A stretch of DNA of 26,782 nt from Catenibacterium sp. co_0103. GTDB lineage: Bacteria > Bacillota_I > Bacilli_A > Erysipelotrichales > Coprobacillaceae. Of this stretch, positions 23,342-26,782 are shown in pieces. How positions within the stretch are numbered: position 1 is the stretch's first letter; every line of letters starts with the position of its first letter. The notes under the pieces are model-generated. The model was not told where the DNA came from and did not search any database. It worked only from the letters and a program-made list of their open reading frames with translations. The position numbers were made by a program, and so were the translations under genes. Location of the stretch: positions 1 to 26,782 of the forward strand of contig NZ_RCYB01000030.1 of the NCBI RefSeq assembly GCF_004168205.1, written 5' to 3'.

Positions 23342-23375
23342 AAAATAAAAAAATAAGGAGAGATGAACTCTCCTT
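23342..23375 (-). terminator. Hairpin with T-tract between livJ and livH (attenuator)
   Basis: AAGGAGAG (23355-23362) pairs with CTCTCCTT (23368-23375) around ATGAA. On the minus strand TATTTTTTTATTTTT follows. Because livHMGF has no promoter visible in the short gap, this is probably a partial terminator. Confidence 0.82.
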
Positions 23376-23384
23376 TATTCATCG

Positions 23385-24527
23385 TTATTTTGCAGTTACA
23401 TACTGACCGTTCTTGATAGTAACGATATTTAATTCCTTAACAGGGTTGTGGTTCTTATCATAAGTGAATCCACCACAAACTGCTTCATCATCAGATACTT
23501 TGACCTTTTCTAATGCAGCATTTACCTTTTCAGGATCAGTTGATTTAGCTTTGTTGATAGCTTTCATCATAACAGTAACTGTATCATAAGCCATACCAGC
23601 AAACATACTTGGAGTTGTTCCATATTCTTTTTCATAAGCTTTTACGAATTCATGTGCAGGACCGCTAGTTGCATCTTTGTTGTAACCACTTGTGAAGAAG
23701 CAGTTTTCAAAGTCTGCAGTGTTAACACCCTTAACACCAAGAACACCATCCCAGCCATCAGCACCAAATATTGGAGCCTTAACGCCAGAGTCTCTTAACT
23801 GTTTAGTGATAGATACAACTGATTCATAGTAATCTGGTAAGAAAACAGCATCAGGATTAGCCTGTTTGATCTTAGAAATGAATGTTGAGAAATCTTTAGT
23901 ATTTGCATTATATGCTTCATAGAATGAAACATTAACACCCTGCTTCTTAGCTTCAGCTTTATAAGCAGCTGCAACACCTGTAGAATAATCAGATTCCTTG
24001 TTGTAAAGAACTGCTACGTTCTTGAAATCATATTTAGCTTTAGACTGTTTAGCTAAGTAAGTACCAGCATAAGAGTCATTTGTACAGATTCTGAATACGT
24101 TCTTATAAGCTGTTTTACCATTCATAGTGAATTTATCACCTGAAGCAGATGGTGAAAGAATTGGTGTATTGTTCTTGCTTGAAGCACTTGCTACTGAAAG
24201 TGCAGAACCAGTTGTTACTGGTGAAAGAACTGCAGTGACCTTATCATCATTATAAAGCTTGTTATAGTCATTTACGGCTGTAGTTGGATCAGCCTTATCA
24301 TCATAGTAAACGCCTGTAATCTTAGTGCCATGTTTCTTGTTATAATCATTAATAGCCATCTTCATAGCATTCTTTACGGCTGTACCATACTGAGAAGCTT
24401 CACCACTTAGTGGGCCGATAAAACCAAATTTAGGTGCTTTGATATCTGTTGTAGATGAATTCCCATTACTACAACCTACTAACATTGCTGCGACTGCACC
24501 AGCTGTCACGATTGTTTTTAATTTCAT
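23385..24527 (-). CDS. livJ: Branched-chain amino-acid ABC transporter substrate-binding lipoprotein LivJ/BraC
   Basis: Captures Leu, Ile or Val (or a related amino acid) outside the membrane and delivers it to LivHM. The 380 aa start with a lipoprotein signal and lipobox LVGC with Cys19, so it is lipid-anchored, as expected in a cell without an outer membrane. A type I periplasmic-binding fold follows: FGFIGPLSGEASQYG (34-48), the ligand-contact region SPVTTGSALSVA (about 102-113) and MAYDTVTVMMKAI. Start ATG 24527 has GGGAGGG. First gene of the operon, with consensus -35 and -10 boxes. Exact substrate cannot be told. Confidence 0.94.
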   Translation of the reverse strand: MKLKTIVTAGAVAAMLVGCSNGNSSTTDIKAPKFGFIGPLSGEASQYGTAVKNAMKMAINDYNKKHGTKITGVYYDDKADPTTAVNDYNKLYNDDKVTAVLSPVTTGSALSVASASSKNNTPILSPSASGDKFTMNGKTAYKNVFRICTNDSYAGTYLAKQSKAKYDFKNVAVLYNKESDYSTGVAAAYKAEAKKQGVNVSFYEAYNANTKDFSTFISKIKQANPDAVFLPDYYESVVSITKQLRDSGVKAPIFGADGWDGVLGVKGVNTADFENCFFTSGYNKDATSGPAHEFVKAYEKEYGTTPSMFAGMAYDTVTVMMKAINKAKSTDPEKVNAALEKVKVSDDEAVCGGFTYDKNHNPVKELNIVTIKNGQYVTAK

Positions 24528-24559
24528 ACATTATCCCTCCCGATTTGTATATGCTCCCT

Positions 24560-24587
24560 ATTATACAATCTCATTTGGGTTTGTCAA
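24560..24587 (-). promoter_or_regulatory. Promoter of the liv operon
   Basis: Perfect TTGACA (24587-24582) and perfect TATAAT (24565-24560) with a 16-bp spacer on the minus strand. The start point is expected near 24553, with a leader of about 25 nt; no room for a riboswitch or T-box. Confidence 0.9.
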
Positions 24588-24655
24588 TATAATTTCAGCA
24601 CTATTTTTATAACAATACAAATAATTTTGATTTTATTTACCTTTTTCCTAATTTA

Positions 24656-25765
24656 TTATATTGTTTTTGAAACTTCTTTAAATACTGAATAAGCGCTTGC
24701 TAAGGCAAAATGAATGTTATATCCGCCACAATCTCCAGTAATGTCTAATATTTCACCTGTCGCATAAAGATGAGGGTAGCTGATGAATTCAAAAGATTCA
24801 TTAAAATTAGAAATCATCAATCCCCCAAGATCTGCCTGGGCAAATTCTTCACCTCTTAGCTCTTTGACAGTCAATTCTAAATGTTTTAGGAAAGAAACCG
24901 GGTTCTTCTGATTTTCTAGTATTGGAACTAATTTTGGATGAACTAAACCATCATAAGGGCCACTCATTGTTTGTAGTGTACGAATAATAGAATATAACTC
25001 CTGATCAGTAAACTCAGGATAGAAATCACATAGTATCCTATCTCCAGGACGGGCATAGCGGCTTAAGACCATTACTGCAATTCCACTAATACCATAATCA
25101 GTAAAAAGAAGTTCTCCTTTTTCTGTATGTCCATTTAGAGTAAATTCTCCCTTCATTCTAACACCCTTTAATTTCTTATAAGCAGGAGTCGTAATTAACT
25201 GAGTAATAGTTGGTCTCATAGGGCGATAATCAACTTTAAGTGAGTTAAATAAAGTACGTCTTTCTTTCATACCTGATAATTTACCAGCAGGAGTACCACA
25301 GGCAATAGTGACATAATCTGCTAGATAATCTTGATGCGCTGCATGAATAAAATAACCATGCTTACTCTTTTTAATTGACAATACTTCTTCATCACATATA
25401 ATCTTTACGCCATATTCTTCCGCTCTATTTAAAAATAATGTCTGTACAGCTTTTGCTGACTCACTATATGGATATAAGAGATTTCCCATATATTTAGTAT
25501 ATAAGCCAATATCCTTAAGTGCTTCTACTATATCAAAATCATGAATGATATCATTTACCCACGGTTTGATGTCTCCATCATAATGTGCCTTGTCTAGATC
25601 CTTGTTAGAAAGATTACAACGCCCATTGCCTGTAGCTAAAAGTTTCTTTAATGGTTTGTCATTGGCTTCAAGTACAACCACATCCATATCTAGATATTTT
25701 TTCAATAAAATAGAAAGATATATACCTGATATACCTCCCCCAATAATAATCATTTTCTTTTTCAT
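24656..25765 (-). CDS. BaiN/HI0933-family FAD-dependent oxidoreductase
   Basis: A 369-aa flavoprotein. The N-terminus binds FAD through IIIGGGISG (6-14) and the acidic strand end VVVLEAND; KKLLATGNGRCNLSN (40-54) is the family signature. The C-terminus has the second FAD motif LYATGEILDITGDCGGYN. Homologues are annotated as aminoacetone oxidase family, BaiN (a bile-acid enone reductase) or simply HI0933-like; the family is widespread and substrate cannot be inferred. At 369 aa it is slightly shorter than many members (about 390-420). Start ATG 25765 has GAGGTG. It is divergent from yebC and has no obvious terminator before the liv promoter. Confidence 0.85.
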   Translation of the reverse strand: MKKKMIIIGGGISGIYLSILLKKYLDMDVVVLEANDKPLKKLLATGNGRCNLSNKDLDKAHYDGDIKPWVNDIIHDFDIVEALKDIGLYTKYMGNLLYPYSESAKAVQTLFLNRAEEYGVKIICDEEVLSIKKSKHGYFIHAAHQDYLADYVTIACGTPAGKLSGMKERRTLFNSLKVDYRPMRPTITQLITTPAYKKLKGVRMKGEFTLNGHTEKGELLFTDYGISGIAVMVLSRYARPGDRILCDFYPEFTDQELYSIIRTLQTMSGPYDGLVHPKLVPILENQKNPVSFLKHLELTVKELRGEEFAQADLGGLMISNFNESFEFISYPHLYATGEILDITGDCGGYNIHFALASAYSVFKEVSKTI

Positions 25766-25821
25766 TTTTATACACCTCGATACAATAGTAATGCATTTCC
25801 AGTGTATTTTCCAATTCTTTA

Positions 25822-25850
25822 TTGAAATAATTAGTCTTTGTGTTTATAAT
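25822..25850 (+). promoter_or_regulatory. Promoter of yebC
   Basis: TTGAAA (25822-25827, 5 of 6), a 17-bp spacer and perfect TATAAT (25845-25850). The start point near 25857 gives a short leader with AAGGAGGA at 25867-25874. Confidence 0.88.
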
Positions 25851-25882
25851 GTGTAAGGAAATTTACAAGGAGGAATTAGATT

Positions 25883-26623
25883 ATGGGTAGAGCTCATGAA
25901 GTACGTAAAGCCGCAATGGCAAAGACTGCTGCTAAGAAAACTAAACTTTATTCTTACTATGGTAAAGAAATCTATTTAGCAGCGAAGGCAGGCGGCCCTG
26001 AACCGGACGGTAATCTAAGCCTTAGAAGATTAATTGAAAAAGCAAAGAAAGATCAGGTTCCTGGAGACGTTATCAAGCGTGCGATTGATAAAGTTAAGAA
26101 CGGTGCTGTAGAAGATTATGAAAGTGTACAGTTTGAAGGTTTTGGTCCTTCAGGATCAACTGTTATTGTTAAATGTTTAACAGATAACATCAACCGTACT
26201 ATTTCACAGGTACGTCCTGCATTCACTAAATCAAAAGCTAAGCTTGGTGCTGAAGGTTCAGTATCTTATTTATATGATGTAGAATCTGTTGTTCAGTTCA
26301 AAGGAATGGACGAAGAAACTGCAATTGATGCATTAATCGAAGGCGAAGTTGATCCTAAAGATATCGAAACTTTAGAAGATGGCAGCTTAAAGATTACTGG
26401 TGAACCAACTGATTATAACGCAATCAAGACAGCTATTGAAAATAAGCTTCCTGATGTTGAATTTGATGTTGACGAAATCCAGACTAAACCACAGGAAACA
26501 GTTGAACTTGAAGGTGAAGATATGGTTTTATTTGAAAGACTAATGAATCTTCTTAATGACTGTGATGATGTTGACCAGGTTTATCACAACGTTTCTAACT
26601 ATGATGATGGTGAAGAAGAATAG
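25883..26623 (+). CDS. yebC: YebC/PmpR-family DNA-binding or translation regulator
   Basis: A 246-aa protein starting MGRAHEVRKAAMAKTAAKKTKLYSYYGKEI, a typical YebC N-terminus; GGPEPDGNLSLRRLIEKAKK and the acidic middle and C-terminal domains fit the three-domain fold. The family was described as transcriptional regulators (PmpR), and recent work assigns some members (YebC/YeeI, TACO1) to translation of proline-rich stretches. Start ATG 25883 has a very strong AAGGAGGA 8 nt upstream. Monocistronic, with its own promoter and terminator. The N-terminal variant (GRAHEVR, lacking the usual SGHSKW) belongs to the YeeI-like branch, in my judgement. Confidence 0.92.
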   Translation: MGRAHEVRKAAMAKTAAKKTKLYSYYGKEIYLAAKAGGPEPDGNLSLRRLIEKAKKDQVPGDVIKRAIDKVKNGAVEDYESVQFEGFGPSGSTVIVKCLTDNINRTISQVRPAFTKSKAKLGAEGSVSYLYDVESVVQFKGMDEETAIDALIEGEVDPKDIETLEDGSLKITGEPTDYNAIKTAIENKLPDVEFDVDEIQTKPQETVELEGEDMVLFERLMNLLNDCDDVDQVYHNVSNYDDGEEE

Positions 26624-26642
26624 CGAGAGCTATTCTTTTTTT
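26617..26642 (+). terminator. Intrinsic terminator of yebC
   Basis: AGAATAGC (26617-26624) pairs perfectly with GCTATTCT (26629-26636) around GAGA, then a T run. The yebC stop (26621-26623) is in the stem. Confidence 0.9.
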
Positions 26643-26645
26643 CGC

Positions 26646-26673
26646 AAAAAAATACGGTTCTTATGAACCGTAT
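26646..26673 (-). terminator. Minus-strand terminator for a gene beyond the window or lost
   Basis: ATACGGTTC (26652-26660) pairs perfectly with GAACCGTAT (26665-26673) around TTAT. Seven A on the left (26646-26652) make a T run on the minus strand only, so it terminates leftward transcription. No minus-strand gene is visible to its right in the window. Confidence 0.75.
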
Positions 26674-26684
26674 CTGTATTATTT

Positions 26685-26769
26685 AGGGTCTTTAATTTTT
26701 GTGGGGGTCAGACCTTCGCTCTAAATATTTGGGGGTCTTGGAAACAGCACCTTTAAATCTGTGGGGGTC
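26685..26769 (+). repeat. Direct repeats of GGGGGTC, likely end of a second insertion sequence
   Basis: GGGGGTC occurs at 26703-26709, 26731-26737 and 26763-26769, with TGTGGGGGTCA context in the first and third copies and a weaker AGGGTC at 26685-26690. Spacing is 28 and 32 bp. Several short repeats behind a TGT tip are typical of IS21-type ends, but no transposase is visible. The probable outer tip is 26700. The sequence differs from the IS end at 235-274. Confidence 0.5.
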
Positions 26770-26782
26770 ACACTGTGGCTCC

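Noticed and set aside
24591..24605. Possible CodY-like box just upstream of the liv -35
   Set aside because: AATAGTGCTGAAATT has five mismatches to the CodY consensus, within chance for AT-rich DNA, and the presence of CodY in this organism is unknown.
1..26782. CRISPR arrays, tRNA or rRNA genes, prophage or defence islands
   Set aside because: I saw no regularly spaced repeats with unique spacers, no tRNA or rRNA-like sequence, and no phage structural or recognised defence gene. All intact genes are housekeeping or transport.

Overview
The window is an AT-rich, gene-dense stretch of a bacterial chromosome. AAGGAGG-type ribosome binding sites, many U-tract hairpin terminators, and the preserved gmk-priA-rsmB-rlmN-PP2C-PASTA kinase-rsgA-rpe-thiN gene order all point to Bacillota. 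The reduced form of that order and the general style of the proteins fit Erysipelotrichia best (relatives of Catenibacterium or Kandleria), but this placement is an inference from family knowledge and not a search result. TGA serves as an ordinary stop codon (for example at the end of rsmB).

Layout. (1) Positions 1-274 hold the 5' end of an IS21-type istA gene and its palindromic outer end. (2) 338-2362 hold a transglutaminase-like gene followed by about 640 bases of decayed DNA, which includes a recognisable scrap of an IS200/IS605 tnpA and a broken XRE-type helix-turn-helix ORF. (3) 2363-3091 is a RelQ-type (p)ppGpp synthetase. (4) 3157-14226, all on the minus strand, is a long run read as gmk // priA-rsmB-rlmN-PP2C phosphatase-PASTA kinase-rsgA-rpe-thiN-MATE transporter, mostly with overlapping or 1-nt junctions. 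(5) Divergent from gmk, at 14318-16716, are rqcH (NFACT) and a YfiH/PgeF-type gene, converging on nnr (16731-18203) through one shared bidirectional terminator. (6) 18270-19709 is a secreted NlpC/P60 wall hydrolase with an Ig-like stalk and a strong promoter. (7) 20017-24527 is a complete branched-chain amino-acid ABC importer, livJ-livH-livM-livG-livF. (8) 24656-25765 is a BaiN/HI0933-type flavoprotein, divergent from yebC (25883-26623). (9) The last 80 bases carry several GGGGGTC direct repeats that look like the end of a second, different insertion sequence.

How the genes fit together: the central minus-strand run links ribosome maturation and modification (RsgA, RlmN, RsmB), replication restart (PriA), nucleotide and cofactor supply (Gmk, Rpe, ThiN), and the muropeptide-sensing kinase/phosphatase pair. 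RqcH next door adds ribosome-associated quality control, and RelQ adds stringent-response signalling. The liv operon and the wall hydrolase are independent units with near-consensus promoters.

I did not find a convincing previously undescribed system. The most useful unexplained signals are regulatory: overlapping divergent -35 boxes with a palindrome between gmk and rqcH; 11-bp-phased TTAAGA repeats upstream of the wall hydrolase; and stop codons buried inside terminator stems. Beyond these, there is mobile-element debris at 1769-2261 and insertion-sequence ends at both edges of the window.
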